From NCBI RefSeq assembly GCF_004135285.1, contig NZ_CP035494.1, forward strand, positions 558,001 through 622,000: a stretch of DNA of 64,000 nucleotides. Reading direction: 5' to 3'. Position 1 is the stretch's first letter; the number at the start of each line of letters is the position of its first letter. Origin of the DNA: Microbacterium protaetiae. Its GTDB lineage: Bacteria; Actinomycetota; Actinomycetes; Actinomycetales; Microbacteriaceae. The notes beneath the pieces were generated by a model that saw only the letters and a program-made list of their open reading frames with translations, had not been told where the DNA came from and did no database searches. Both the position numbers and the translations under genes were made by a program. Positions 15,589 to 25,405 of the stretch are shown in pieces.

Positions 15589-17273
15589 TATTCCTCCGGT
15601 TTCCGATCCCACACCGGCAACACGATGCGCGACGCGTCGGGCCCGTGCGCGATCTGCTGATGGGCGACGAGAGTGGATGCCGCCTCGAAGGCGGCCTCGC
15701 CGGTGCCGGGATTTCGCGCGTAGCGCGGGTGTACTCCCGAGCTGACCTGCACACCCACCCGGTGACCGGGAGCGAACCGGTGGAACGTCGGCCACAGAGA
15801 CACATCGACGAGCCGGAACCCGTCGGCATCGGGCTCGGGATCGCTCTCGACGGTGCCGATCGAGCCGACACGGCGGATGCCGTCGCACACGGTCATCGAG
15901 CGGCCATCGGGGTGCACATCGGTGAGACGCACGAACACGTCGAAGCTCGGCGCCGAGGAGCGGATGCGGATCTGCGCGACCGGCTCACCGGCGACATCCA
16001 GCGGCGCTGTCAGCACCTCGGAACGGAACACGGCGACGTCGGTGCGCTTCTCGTGCGCGGCGTTGTCGAGCGGCGCGGTCTTCGGCAGCAGGCTCGGCCC
16101 GCCCACCGCGGGTGTCGGATGGTCGGGATCGTAGGTGTACGGCGTGATGCCCGGCGCTGCGGCATCCGTCGACAATCCACCGGGAGAGTGCAGCTGCCAC
16201 TCCTGAGCGGCCGCCCCTGTCGGCGGCCAGACCGCCAGATCGTGCCACTGCTCGGCCCCGGTCTGAAAGGCGCGCACCGGCGCGACGCGCTCTGAGGGCG
16301 CACCGGTGAAGGTCTCTTTCAAGAACGCCACGGTGTCGTTGTGCGCCGGGGCAGCCTTGCCCGGCGAGGTGTGTCCCCACGGCCCCACCGTCAGCCGCGG
16401 CGGGTTGCCGGCCTCGACCAGGGCGGCATAGTTGCGCAGCTGCCACGGCAGAAAGATGTCGTACCACCCGGTGACCATCAGGATCGGGATGCGCACATCG
16501 GGCACCGAGGCGGTGTGCGACTGCGCCGTCCAATACTCGTCGGTGAGCCTCTCGTGCCGCACCCAGTCCTGATACCAGTGGATGGGATGCCCCGTCACTG
16601 CCGAATCGCCCGCGCTCAGCGGCAGCACGTCGAACGCCTTCTCGAGCTTCGGGTCGGGCAGCATCATGCCCAGAATCGCCAAGCCGCCCTTGGCCATACG
16701 GTCCATCATCCGGCTCCAGCCCAGGGCGTTGCGCAGCGACAGGGCGCCGTTGTCCCAGCTGATGGCGCCGAAGTCGGGCATGGTGATCTGCAGCACCGCG
16801 GCCTCGGGAGCGTTCTCTGGGTCTTCGCGCAGCATCCTGCCCAGCACGGCCCACTGCGTGTAGCCCATATAGCTTTCCCCGAACGTGGCCAGGTGCCCGG
16901 TGAACCACGGCTGCTGTCGCACCCACCGCATCGTCGCGATCCCGTCGCGCTGCTCATCGATCTGCGGGGTGAACACCCCCTGTGACCCCCACGTGCCGCG
17001 GCTGCTCTGGAACAGCACGGTCAATCCCTCGTAGGCCAGGGCTCGGGCGGCACCGCCCAGCAGCCCGCGCCGCCCGTAGGGACCGCGCACCACGATGGTC
17101 GGCAGTGATCCGTCGGCCCCGACCGGGCGATACAGATCGCTGAGCAGGTCGACGCCGTCGTCCATGCGTGTGCGCAGGTCGCGGTCGACGGCGACGTCGT
17201 ACGGGCCGAGCGTCACACCTCGGCGCGAGCGGGCGTCGAGAGTTCGGGTGATGCGCTGTCGCAGCGTGGTCAT
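15588..17273 (-). CDS. CocE/NonD (S15) family hydrolase
   Basis: A 561-residue alpha/beta-hydrolase of the X-Pro dipeptidyl-peptidase S15/cocaine-esterase family. The nucleophile is the Ser in FGESYMGY. The acid is the Asp in VTGWYDIFLP and the base the His in VGPWGHTSPG. The C-terminal ~220 residues are the family's jelly-roll domain. ATG 17273 is chosen for the AAGGAGG five bases upstream. No signal peptide is seen, so it is probably cytoplasmic. Substrates in the family include acyl esters, amides and proline-containing peptides. It is cotranscribed with the DUF3237 gene. Confidence 0.93.
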   Translation of the reverse strand: MTTLRQRITRTLDARSRRGVTLGPYDVAVDRDLRTRMDDGVDLLSDLYRPVGADGSLPTIVVRGPYGRRGLLGGAARALAYEGLTVLFQSSRGTWGSQGVFTPQIDEQRDGIATMRWVRQQPWFTGHLATFGESYMGYTQWAVLGRMLREDPENAPEAAVLQITMPDFGAISWDNGALSLRNALGWSRMMDRMAKGGLAILGMMLPDPKLEKAFDVLPLSAGDSAVTGHPIHWYQDWVRHERLTDEYWTAQSHTASVPDVRIPILMVTGWYDIFLPWQLRNYAALVEAGNPPRLTVGPWGHTSPGKAAPAHNDTVAFLKETFTGAPSERVAPVRAFQTGAEQWHDLAVWPPTGAAAQEWQLHSPGGLSTDAAAPGITPYTYDPDHPTPAVGGPSLLPKTAPLDNAAHEKRTDVAVFRSEVLTAPLDVAGEPVAQIRIRSSAPSFDVFVRLTDVHPDGRSMTVCDGIRRVGSIGTVESDPEPDADGFRLVDVSLWPTFHRFAPGHRVGVQVSSGVHPRYARNPGTGEAAFEAASTLVAHQQIAHGPDASRIVLPVWDRKPEE

Positions 17274-17390
17274 TCCGCCTCCTTGCGGGTATTCGGCGTT
17301 GCGCCGCCGTGGCATGACGATAACAGCGCGGGGTATCGAACGGCTCCGAAAAGGGCACCGATTGCCGCATCGGCCGGGCGGTGTGGGAAC

Positions 17391-18254
17391 ATGCTCGTGA
17401 TGGACGATGTCGACCTCGAAGAACTGCGGATGCTACGCGCCCGCGCGTACGGACCGTCGGCCGACATCCGCACCGATCCTGCCGCGCAGCGCCGGCTGAA
17501 CCAGCTGGAAGCGGCAGCGCGCTCGGCCCCGCCGGCGGTCGTCTCCGCCACGCCGCTCGGCGGCGCGGCATCCGGCCGTCCCGGTCCCCCACCGCCGCTG
17601 CCGCCCGGTCTCAGCACTCCCACACCCGCGCGCGGCACGACCACGCCCGCGCGCCTCGCCGAACCCACCGTGACGGTCGCCGGCGGCGCGGCGGCGGCAT
17701 CCTCGGGCCCGTCAGCACGACAGCGCCGAACAGCACCGGCCGCCGGACCAGCCCCGCGACGCTGGTTTCTCTCGCGCGGCTTCGCATGGCTCTGGCTCGC
17801 CTCGCTCGTGGCCGTCGGCGCCGTCGCGGCGGGCGTCGCCTTCGCTGCGTTCTGGGTCGCGCCCGTCATGCGGCATGTGGACGCGCAACAGATCGCCACG
17901 CTCTCGCCCGATCCGGACTTCCCGTGGATCGATGCGCTGCAATCGGCGGCCGGCGACGACAGCGTCGGGTTCACGTTCCACGGCCTCTCTCTCGTCCAGG
18001 CCGACACCAACCTTTTCGGGCTGGGATCGGCGGGGTCGCCGTGCCTCGTCGCTTATCCCACCGCAAGTGCGACCGACGACTCGATCTCGGGTCCGTTCTT
18101 CTCGGGCTGCGCGGCCGGTGCTTTTCCCGCCACCGTGCAGCTGACCGCCGACACCACAATGCCCGCGGAGCTTCTCGACGCCGTCGGCGAAGGCACCGCC
18201 CTGCAGTTCGTGCTCGACGGCGACCGCGTGGGCGTCTTCTCCGACGCGAAGTAG
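17391..18254 (+). CDS. single-pass membrane protein, unknown function
   Basis: A ~287-residue protein beginning MLVMDDVDLEELRMLRARAY. The N-terminal ~110 residues are cytoplasmic, Pro/Ala/Thr-rich and partly disordered. A membrane helix (FAWLWLASLVAVGAVAAGVA) lies near residue 130, and the C-terminal ~130 residues would be outside the membrane and contain two cysteines that could pair. It is divergent from the S15-type hydrolase. No domain is recognised. ATG 17400 is an alternative start. Confidence 0.75.
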   Translation: MLVMDDVDLEELRMLRARAYGPSADIRTDPAAQRRLNQLEAAARSAPPAVVSATPLGGAASGRPGPPPPLPPGLSTPTPARGTTTPARLAEPTVTVAGGAAAASSGPSARQRRTAPAAGPAPRRWFLSRGFAWLWLASLVAVGAVAAGVAFAAFWVAPVMRHVDAQQIATLSPDPDFPWIDALQSAAGDDSVGFTFHGLSLVQADTNLFGLGSAGSPCLVAYPTASATDDSISGPFFSGCAAGAFPATVQLTADTTMPAELLDAVGEGTALQFVLDGDRVGVFSDAK

Positions 18255-18287
18255 TCGCCCGCGAAGCCGCGCGCCGCACCGTTGCGC

Positions 18288-19061
18288 TCAGCGCGGGCGC
18301 ACGGTGAGCGACTGACTGACCGTGCCGAGCGGGCCGGCGTCGTCGTGCAGGATCGTGTGCGTGAGCCCCAGCCCACTCGGGCCGAAACTGACGGTCGTGT
18401 CGGCGGCGAACCACTCGCCGACCGGCTCGCGCAGCAGATGCGCGGTCAGATCGACGTTGGGAAAGTGGACCGCGTCAGGAGAAGCGCGCACGGTGAGCCC
18501 GTTGACGATGTCGACCACGCCGATCAGCCGCGCAGTCGGGCTGACCGTTTCACCCTCGAGCAGCGGCACGAGCGGTCGCATCCATGCCCAGGCACGCCCC
18601 GGCTCGACCTGGTGGCGCAGCGTCTCGACGGTGTTCACGAAGCGTCCGGGCCACACCTCGGAGGTATCCCACCGCTCGAGGTCGTCACGCCCGGGCGGCG
18701 GCGGAAGGCGGGAGCCGGCCAGCGCGGCGGTGTCGGCGGTGCTCAAGAACCAGGCGCGGCCGATGACGGCGGGGCGACCGCCATGGCTGAGCACGGCCTC
18801 GACGAGTTCGATGGTGCGACCGGGGCGCACCACGCGCGTCGTCAGCTCGACGACATCGATGGGCATCACGCCCAGAATGTCGAAGGCCACGCGGGACAGC
18901 TGCAGCGGGGTGTCCGTGCGCCTCGCATGGGCACGCTCAAGGGCGTGCACCATGAGTCCGAGCGCCGGGGCGACATGCTGCTCCTCGTCGTTCCACGCGC
19001 CCTGCACGTGCACCGTGGCCCGAAAGCTCGTCTCGTCGAGTCGTTCGAAGTACGCCGCCAT
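18288..19061 (-). CDS. acyl-CoA thioesterase-like protein (double hotdog)
   Basis: A 257-residue protein with the layout of TesB-like thioesterases: two hotdog repeats, the first including LSRVAFDILGVMPIDVVELTTRVVRPGRTIELVEAVL, quoted here by its key parts LSRVAFDILG and VVRPGRTIELVEA, and the second ending FGPSGLGLTHTILHDDAGPLG. These enzymes hydrolyse acyl-CoA thioesters. The start overlaps the stop of the acyl-CoA synthetase gene (TGATG), a coupled pair that would make and cleave CoA esters. The chain-length preference cannot be read from sequence. Confidence 0.8.
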   Translation of the reverse strand: MAAYFERLDETSFRATVHVQGAWNDEEQHVAPALGLMVHALERAHARRTDTPLQLSRVAFDILGVMPIDVVELTTRVVRPGRTIELVEAVLSHGGRPAVIGRAWFLSTADTAALAGSRLPPPPGRDDLERWDTSEVWPGRFVNTVETLRHQVEPGRAWAWMRPLVPLLEGETVSPTARLIGVVDIVNGLTVRASPDAVHFPNVDLTAHLLREPVGEWFAADTTVSFGPSGLGLTHTILHDDAGPLGTVSQSLTVRPR

Positions 19062-20779
19062 CAGCGATAGTCGCGATCGCGATGCTGACCGGCCTCATCC
19101 CCTGCCGCGATGCGTTCGGCCTCGCGGGCGCGCAGCTCGACACGGCGGATCTTGCCCGAGATCGTCTTGGGCAGCTCGGGCACGAACTCGATGATCCGCA
19201 CCCACAGGTGGGCCGACAGTCGCTCGTGCGCGTGCGCGAAGATCGACCGGGCCGCGTCGTCGGGCGCGGCAAGCGCTGCCTCGGTCACGCACACATACGC
19301 CTTAGGCACCGCCAGGCGCACCGGGTCGGGGCTGGGCACCACGGCGGCCTCGATGACGTACTCGTGCTCGAGCAGTACCGATTCGAGCTCGAAGGGCGAG
19401 ATCTTGTAGTCCGAGGCCTTGAACACGTCGTCGGCGCGGCCGACATAGGTGAGGTAGCCGTCGTCATCGCGCGACGCGATGTCACCGGTGTGGTGGTATC
19501 CCCCGGATCGCGAGAATGCCGTGGCCGCGGCATCCTCGTAGTACCCCTTCATCAGCCCGAGCGGATTCTGCGCGAGATCCAGGCAGACCTCGCCCTCGGT
19601 CTCACTGAGTTCGCCGGTGGCCGGATCGACCAGCACGACCGGATAGCCCGGCGTCGGCCGCCCCATCGAGCCGTCCTTCACCGACTGCCCCGGCGAGTTT
19701 CCGACGCAGCAGGTCATCTCGGTCTGGCCGTAGCCATCGCGGATCGTCGACCCCCAGGCGGTGCGCACGCGGCTTATCACTTCGGGGTTGAGCGGCTCGC
19801 CCGCCCCCACCAGCTCGCGCGGCGGATGCGCGAGCTGGGTGAGGTCGGCCTGGATCAGCATCCGCCAGACCGTCGGCGGTGCGCAGAAAGTGCTGACGCG
19901 GTGCGTGTCCATGACGCGCATGAGTACGCCCGCGTCGAACCGGTCGTAGGTGAACACGAACACCGTGGCCTCGGCCAGGAACGGCGCGTAGAAGCTGCTC
20001 CACGCGTGCTTGGCCCAGCCGGGCGACGAAATGTTCAGGTGCACATCGCCCGGGCGCAGACCGAGCCACCACATCGTGGACAGATGGCCGATCGGGTAAG
20101 AGATCTGCGTGTGCTCGACGAGCTTGGGCCGATTGGTGGTGCCCGAGGTGAAATACAGCAGGCTCGTGTCGTCGGCCGGGGTCGCGGCATCCGGTTCGAA
20201 CGACTCGTCGGCGTGGGCCGACGCGTCGAACGCACGCCAGCCGGTGGGGGTGTTCTCGCCGACCCCGACGCGCAGGATGTTCTGGTCGATGTCGGCCAGG
20301 CGGTCGGCGAGCGCTGTGAGCGAAACTATGGCGTCGACCTCGCCCTTCTCGACCCGGTAGGCGAGGTCGGATGCCGACAGCAGCGTCGAGGTCGGGATCG
20401 ACACCGCGCCCACCTTGGCGATGCCGAGCATCACCTCCCACAGCTCGATCGTGTTGTTCAGCATGACGATCACGTGCGCACCCCGGCCGACGCCCAGCGA
20501 GACCAGCCAGTTCGCGACCTGGTCAGAGCGCCGGGCCAGCTCGCCATAGGTCCACGACTGCGCGCTGAGATCGGCTTCGACGATGGTCACCGCGGCCTGG
20601 TCGGGCCGCTCGCCCGCGATCACGTCGAACCACTCCAACGCGAAGTTGAACTCCGCGGGCCGCGGCGGTTCGAAACCCTCGACGGCGCCCCGATAGTCGG
20701 TGGCGTGCGCGAACAGAAAATCGCGTGCCGCGCGAACAGCGGTGGTGGCTTCTGTGGCTTCGCGGCCGGTGTACGTCAT
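19061..20779 (-). CDS. AMP-forming acyl-CoA synthetase
   Basis: A 572-residue adenylate-forming ligase activating a carboxylic acid with ATP and CoA. The P-loop is YFTSGTTNRPK. The A5 motif is GYGQTE, the A7/A8 region HHTGDIASRDDDGYLTYVGR then VFKASDYKISPFELES, and the catalytic C-terminal Lys sits in KTISGKIRR. The Trp/Gly-rich middle (SSPGWAKHAW) and overall length match the medium-chain acyl-CoA/acetyl-CoA synthetase-like group. ATG 20779 is preferred to an in-frame ATG 12 codons upstream because of the nearby GAGAG. It is coupled to a thioesterase downstream. The substrate is unknown. Confidence 0.92.
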   Translation of the reverse strand: MTYTGREATEATTAVRAARDFLFAHATDYRGAVEGFEPPRPAEFNFALEWFDVIAGERPDQAAVTIVEADLSAQSWTYGELARRSDQVANWLVSLGVGRGAHVIVMLNNTIELWEVMLGIAKVGAVSIPTSTLLSASDLAYRVEKGEVDAIVSLTALADRLADIDQNILRVGVGENTPTGWRAFDASAHADESFEPDAATPADDTSLLYFTSGTTNRPKLVEHTQISYPIGHLSTMWWLGLRPGDVHLNISSPGWAKHAWSSFYAPFLAEATVFVFTYDRFDAGVLMRVMDTHRVSTFCAPPTVWRMLIQADLTQLAHPPRELVGAGEPLNPEVISRVRTAWGSTIRDGYGQTEMTCCVGNSPGQSVKDGSMGRPTPGYPVVLVDPATGELSETEGEVCLDLAQNPLGLMKGYYEDAAATAFSRSGGYHHTGDIASRDDDGYLTYVGRADDVFKASDYKISPFELESVLLEHEYVIEAAVVPSPDPVRLAVPKAYVCVTEAALAAPDDAARSIFAHAHERLSAHLWVRIIEFVPELPKTISGKIRRVELRAREAERIAAGDEAGQHRDRDYR

Positions 20780-20821
20780 CTCTCGTGCTCCGTTGCGTCG
20801 GGGACATGAACGCAACGGAGC

Positions 20822-21889
20822 CTACTCCGCGGCGGTGTCCGCGTGAGCCAAGGCCTGCGCCACGGCCGCCTGCACGCGGGCGTCTTCGCGCGCCCGTCGT
20901 GTGCGCCGCCGCCACCGCACCATCCGTGGCGCGAGCACGATCGCCGCCACCACCAGCACGAGGACGACCAGCAGCACCCACGGCACGGCCCATCCGGTCG
21001 CACTGCCGGTGACGGGTGAGAGCGCGCTCGTCGTGCCCGAAGCATCCGTGACGATCGGGGTGACCGTCGCCGTACCGGTGAGAAGGACCAGCGGGGCGAC
21101 CCCGGTGACACGCACGTGCTGCGTCCAGGTCTCTCCGGGCAGCAGCGCCGGCAGAACGTCGATCTCGCCGGCTGATTTCGCAATCCAGCCGAACGGCCCA
21201 GCGACCGATGCCGCGTCCTTCGCCGACAGCACGGTGTTCCCGGTGTTGTGCAGGGTGTAGCTGACGTCGGCATCTCCCCCGATGAAGGGGTTCAGGCCGC
21301 CGTCCCACGCGACCTGCACATCTTCCACAGCAAGCGCCGGAGCCAGGTCGCCGCCCACGCGCAGGTTCATGCGGATGCCGAGCCGCCGGTCGACGTTCAC
21401 TCCAAATGCGTCGTCAGGCTGGGTCAGCGATGTGACGATTCCGCCCGCATAGTCACCCGGCGTGGCGTTCTTCGGAACGGTCAGGGTGAATCCCACGGTG
21501 ACCGTCGTGCCCGCCTTCACCGTGATGTGGTCGACGTTGGCCTGCACCCAGTCACCGAGGCCCACCGACTGCTCACCGGCGGCGAGCACGTCGAACTGTC
21601 CGCCATCGGTGGTGAAGCCGTCGGCCACGTACACGCTGAGATCAAGGGGCGTGCTGCCTCGGTTGGCGACGACGAGTCCGTCGTCGATGGTGCCGCCCGG
21701 GTTCAGTGTGTAGGTGAAGTCGGTGCGCTCCGCGCCGAGCTGGTTCGACGCCGTGCGCACAGACCACGTCACGTCGTCGTCGGCTGCCTGCGCGGCCGGC
21801 GGAGCGAGAAGCGACGCCACGGTCAGAAGCGACGTCGATACGACGGCAACGCCCAGGACAGAGAAAAGTGAACGGATGCGGATCGGCAT
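20822..21889 (-). CDS. DUF916/WxL-binding-like surface protein
   Basis: A 355-residue membrane-anchored protein. It has a signal peptide (about residues 1-35, cleavage after AQA), a DUF916-type immunoglobulin-like domain (~38-160, with TYTLNPGGTIDDGLVVANRG and FTLTVPKNATPGDYAGGIV), a second beta domain to ~290, a membrane helix (WAVPWVLLVVLVLVVAAIVL) and a basic cytoplasmic tail. In Firmicutes, DUF916 proteins accompany WxL surface proteins and bind peptidoglycan; actinobacterial versions are uncharacterised. No WxL partner is adjacent. It follows the phosphatase gene on the same strand. Confidence 0.85.
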   Translation of the reverse strand: MPIRIRSLFSVLGVAVVSTSLLTVASLLAPPAAQAADDDVTWSVRTASNQLGAERTDFTYTLNPGGTIDDGLVVANRGSTPLDLSVYVADGFTTDGGQFDVLAAGEQSVGLGDWVQANVDHITVKAGTTVTVGFTLTVPKNATPGDYAGGIVTSLTQPDDAFGVNVDRRLGIRMNLRVGGDLAPALAVEDVQVAWDGGLNPFIGGDADVSYTLHNTGNTVLSAKDAASVAGPFGWIAKSAGEIDVLPALLPGETWTQHVRVTGVAPLVLLTGTATVTPIVTDASGTTSALSPVTGSATGWAVPWVLLVVLVLVVAAIVLAPRMVRWRRRTRRAREDARVQAAVAQALAHADTAAE

Positions 21890-21913
21890 GGCTTCCTCAA
21901 TAAGAGTGGTGGG

Positions 21914-21950
21914 ACCGCCGCAGGGAGGGAACTCTCCTCCCCGCGGCGGT
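21914..21950 (-). terminator. probable terminator after the phosphatase gene
   Basis: ACCGCCGC (21914-21921) pairs with GCGGCGGT (21943-21950), extended by a weaker AGGGAGG/CCTCCC inner stem. It sits between the phosphatase stop and the DUF916-like gene start. Confidence 0.6.
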
Positions 21951-21963
21951 CAGGAGACGACGG

Positions 21964-23880
21964 TCAGCCCGCGAGGCCGGTGAGCGTCAGGGTGGCGCGA
22001 TAGCTGCCCTTGTCGATCTGATTCGGCAGCTTCAGGTGGAGATCGGCTCCGATCGTGGCGGTACCGCGTTCGTGCCCCTTTTTCGCCGCACCGAGAGTGC
22101 GCGAGACGGAGAGGCCGTCACCGCGGTCGTACCCTGAGACCACCGCCGTGCCCGGTGCCGCACCGGCACCGGCCGTGACGATCTTCGGCGACCACCCGAG
22201 GTATTTGCCCGAGAACGATGTGCCGTTGTCCTCGAAGTCGCTGATCGTTGCGGCGACCGACCAGGGCGCGAGCGATTTGCGCGTGTCCGAGACGGTGATC
22301 GGGTTGATCTGACCGGTCGCCTCGAAGTACTGGTTGTCGTGTTCGGTGGCCGTGCCGAGGTCAACCAGACCGTTGTGACCGTCAATCGTCCAGCCGAATT
22401 CACCGGGTGCGGCATCCGGCACGTCGACCTGGATCTGCTGCCCGTCGCCGTGGTTCGGGTGAATGGCCACCTCGTCGACGAGCGAGCCGACCGGATTTGA
22501 TGCGAAAGCCTGACTGCGGATGTCTTGAACGACCAGCTGGTCCTTCGTGACCTGCACCTTGACGTACGAGCGTGTCTTCTCCTGGCTCTGTACGGAGTTG
22601 TACCAATAGTCGCTCGGCTTGAGCGGGTCGGCGCCGTTTCCGGCACCGCTGGTTCCACTGCCGTCGGGTGCGGTGATGTCGTAGTACTTTGACCCCGATG
22701 CCGAGTTCGCCGTCAGGTAGATGACCCCGCCCGGTCCGACGAAGAGGTCCTCCTGCCCCGGTTGCTCGTCGGTGTTCGCCTTGACGCCGTTCTTGATCTC
22801 GTAGCTACGTGTGTAGACGTGGTCGTGCCCCTGCAGCACCAGGTCGACGCCCAGCTTCGAGAACGTGGCCGGAAAGTCCACGCGACGCACCTTGTTGTCG
22901 GCGTCCTTGGCATGCGAGGCCGCCGAATAGATCGAGTGATGGTAGACGAGCACGGTGTACTTCGCGTCGGCGCCGTGCGTCTTGACGACGTCGGTGACGT
23001 AGTCGACGTGCGCGTCGTCCCCACCACTGGCACCCGAGGTCGTGTAACTGTTGCTGTTCAGGTCGATGAACAGCACGTCCTTGTAGATGAACCAGTAGTC
23101 GCCGCCCGAGGTGTTCGAGCCCGGGTCACCGTTGGCGTAGTACGCCGCACTGCGATCGGTGTTCGGCGTGTACAGGTGCTGCTCATAGGCCTTGCCACCA
23201 ACGTCGTGGTTGCCGATCGTCGCCACCCACGGATACTGGCGCAGCTTGTCCGAGGCCAGGAAGGCATCCCACTGCGACTCGGTATTGGCCGATTCGACCT
23301 GGTCACCTCCCGAGACCAGCAGCTCAGCGTTCGGGTTCGCACCCAGTGCGACATCCAGCGTGTCAGCCCATCCCTGGCCATCCTTCGCCACATCGCCGGA
23401 CGCACCGATCTGCGGGTCGCCGAAGAACAGGAAGTCGAAGTCGCCTTCGAACGACTGCGTGGCGAAGCTGTGCACCGGCGACCAGTCACCAGCAGAGCCG
23501 ACCCGGTAGGAGTACGCCGTGTTCTCGGCGAGGTTGGTGATGGTGGCGTGGCGGTTGTACCCGCCGCTGGAGGCGATGTTCGCCGTGCCGGTCGCCGTGA
23601 AGCTGGCCGCCGATGCCGGAAAGTCGCCGTCGACGAGCGCGCTGGTGGGGGCGACCTGCACCACCTGGTCGACATCTTCTGACGAGTACCAAGTGACGAT
23701 GCGCTGCGACTCGTCGGCCCCGACACCCAGAATCAGGCCGGTGAGGCTCGCGGCGGTGTCGGCAGCCATGGCCGGCACAGCGACGACGCCGCTGAACGCC
23801 AACGACGCGCTCAGCGCCGCGGCAGAGATCCACCCGGCGGCGCGCAGACGCGGCCGGGTCGATGCAGAGAGCGAGAACAT
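21964..23880 (-). CDS. secreted purple-acid-phosphatase-like metallophosphoesterase
   Basis: A 638-residue exported enzyme. The signal peptide ends near residue 40 (VPAMAA). Residues ~45-140 form an N-terminal fibronectin-like purple acid phosphatase domain. The metallophosphoesterase core carries the dimetal ligands FFGDPQIG, SGGDQVE, IGNHDVG, VYHHS and LQGHDHVYTR. The C-terminal ~190 residues are a beta-rich domain ending LTLTGLAG without an anchor. It would release phosphate from organic phosphates outside the cell. Its start lies 137 nt past the stop of the HupE-type gene upstream on the same strand, so they may form one transcript. Confidence 0.93.
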   Translation of the reverse strand: MFSLSASTRPRLRAAGWISAAALSASLAFSGVVAVPAMAADTAASLTGLILGVGADESQRIVTWYSSEDVDQVVQVAPTSALVDGDFPASAASFTATGTANIASSGGYNRHATITNLAENTAYSYRVGSAGDWSPVHSFATQSFEGDFDFLFFGDPQIGASGDVAKDGQGWADTLDVALGANPNAELLVSGGDQVESANTESQWDAFLASDKLRQYPWVATIGNHDVGGKAYEQHLYTPNTDRSAAYYANGDPGSNTSGGDYWFIYKDVLFIDLNSNSYTTSGASGGDDAHVDYVTDVVKTHGADAKYTVLVYHHSIYSAASHAKDADNKVRRVDFPATFSKLGVDLVLQGHDHVYTRSYEIKNGVKANTDEQPGQEDLFVGPGGVIYLTANSASGSKYYDITAPDGSGTSGAGNGADPLKPSDYWYNSVQSQEKTRSYVKVQVTKDQLVVQDIRSQAFASNPVGSLVDEVAIHPNHGDGQQIQVDVPDAAPGEFGWTIDGHNGLVDLGTATEHDNQYFEATGQINPITVSDTRKSLAPWSVAATISDFEDNGTSFSGKYLGWSPKIVTAGAGAAPGTAVVSGYDRGDGLSVSRTLGAAKKGHERGTATIGADLHLKLPNQIDKGSYRATLTLTGLAG

Positions 23881-24017
23881 GCAGTTTCCGTTTCTATCGG
23901 AGGGACGGGATGCCGCGGCGCAATCGCCGGGCGTTGTTCACGATTCGCGTGCCAGGTGTCCGGAACGTGAACACCGCGCGGCACACACGTATCTCGGCGA
24001 AGAAGAATTCAGCGCAT

Positions 24018-25259
24018 TCATAGGCTGAGCACGCGCTGCACAAACCAGAACAATCCGACGGCGGTGACACCGAGCGCGAGCAGGCCGGTGACCCAGAGTT
24101 CGGCGCGGGGCGCGCGATGGCGCAGCAGTGCCAGGACGGGGAAGACGAGGAGGATGATCCCGATCTGCACGGCCTCGATGCCGAGGTTGAACACCAGCAG
24201 AGACCACAGCAACGTCCACGACCACGGCTCGTCGATGCCCAGGGCCGACGCGAAGCCCAGGCCGTGTACGAGTCCGAACAGGAACACCACGCCCAGGCGC
24301 AGCCAGCCGGCGCGGTCCAGGCCGAGCGTGCCGGTCCGGGTGTCGAGCTCGGTGGCCGCCGCGCCGCGTCGCCAGATGCGCCACAGGTACCAGGCCGCGA
24401 CGATCGCGATCGACAGCGCAATCACCGGTTCGACGATCGCGGCGGGCGCCGACACCAGTCCGGTCGCCGCCAGGATGAAGGTCACCGAGTGCGCGAGGGT
24501 GAACGCGGTGGCAGCGAGAACGATTTCACGCAGGCGCCGTGACCCGGCGATCAGTGCGAGCAGGAACAGAATGTGGTCGATGCCGGTGAGCAGGTGCTCG
24601 GCGCCCAGGGTGAAGAACTCCCAGAATCGCTCGAGGACAGACTGCTGCGTCGAGAACGAGGGGTGTGCAGCCTCGAGTGCCGCACTGCCCGACTGCAGGT
24701 CGAGCGCGTAGGTCACAAGCGTCTTCGTGCCGGTCACGTACCCCTCCTCATCCGCGAACAGCGTGCTGGTCACGACATGACCGTCGCTCGTGGGCGGGCA
24801 CTGTTCGTGCAGCACGAACACTGCATAAGGCACGCCCTCCTGCACCGTCATCGTGATCTCTCCCGCCCGAGCCGGGGTGCATGCGGTGCCATCGGCGCTC
24901 ACCGTGAATCGGTCGGCGACATAGTGGAGCACCGTGTCGGCGTGGGCCTCCAGCGCTGCCGACTGTGCCGCGGCATCCTCGTCTTCGAACGCCGCGGTCC
25001 CCTCCCGGAACAGCGCATCATCGTTCTCGGCATCGGCTGCCGAGACAACGAGAAGGTCGTATTCCAGCTGAAGTTCGACGCGCGCAGTGCCCGACCCGGC
25101 CGACGTGATGTCGGCGAAGACGACCGAGGTGAAGCCGTGGGCCGACGCCGAAGCGGCAACCGAGATCGATGCGCACAGAGCGAGCACGGTGATCAAGATC
25201 GCTCGGACGAGTGCGGCGATGCGCGAACAGCCGGCGAAGGAATGTGGGTGATCGGGCAT
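24018..25259 (-). CDS. HupE/UreJ family membrane protein
   Basis: A 413-residue protein with a signal peptide, an extracytoplasmic beta domain (~40-190, with two cysteines in TACTPAR and EQCPPTS) and a C-terminal six- to seven-helix HupE/UreJ_2 domain (HLLTGIDHILFLLALIAG, FTLAHSVTFILA, FLFGLVHGLGFASALG). The conserved His residues of these helices are those of a metal-permease family linked to Ni/Co transport, although large extended forms like this one are uncharacterised. ATG 25259 is chosen for AAGGAGA seven bases upstream; a longer frame to 25415 is not convincing. No urease or hydrogenase gene is nearby. Confidence 0.88.
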   Translation of the reverse strand: MPDHPHSFAGCSRIAALVRAILITVLALCASISVAASASAHGFTSVVFADITSAGSGTARVELQLEYDLLVVSAADAENDDALFREGTAAFEDEDAAAQSAALEAHADTVLHYVADRFTVSADGTACTPARAGEITMTVQEGVPYAVFVLHEQCPPTSDGHVVTSTLFADEEGYVTGTKTLVTYALDLQSGSAALEAAHPSFSTQQSVLERFWEFFTLGAEHLLTGIDHILFLLALIAGSRRLREIVLAATAFTLAHSVTFILAATGLVSAPAAIVEPVIALSIAIVAAWYLWRIWRRGAAATELDTRTGTLGLDRAGWLRLGVVFLFGLVHGLGFASALGIDEPWSWTLLWSLLVFNLGIEAVQIGIILLVFPVLALLRHRAPRAELWVTGLLALGVTAVGLFWFVQRVLSL

Positions 25260-25405
25260 GCGGAGTTCTCCTTCGTTCGGTGAGCACACTGGCGGCCGCG
25301 GGTGAACGACTGGGGAACGGCGGGCGAACGGTGTGCGCGACCGGTGCCTGCCGCATCGCGTATGGCCGAGAGTGGAGAGCAGACCCCGAAACGGAGGATC
25401 AGAAC

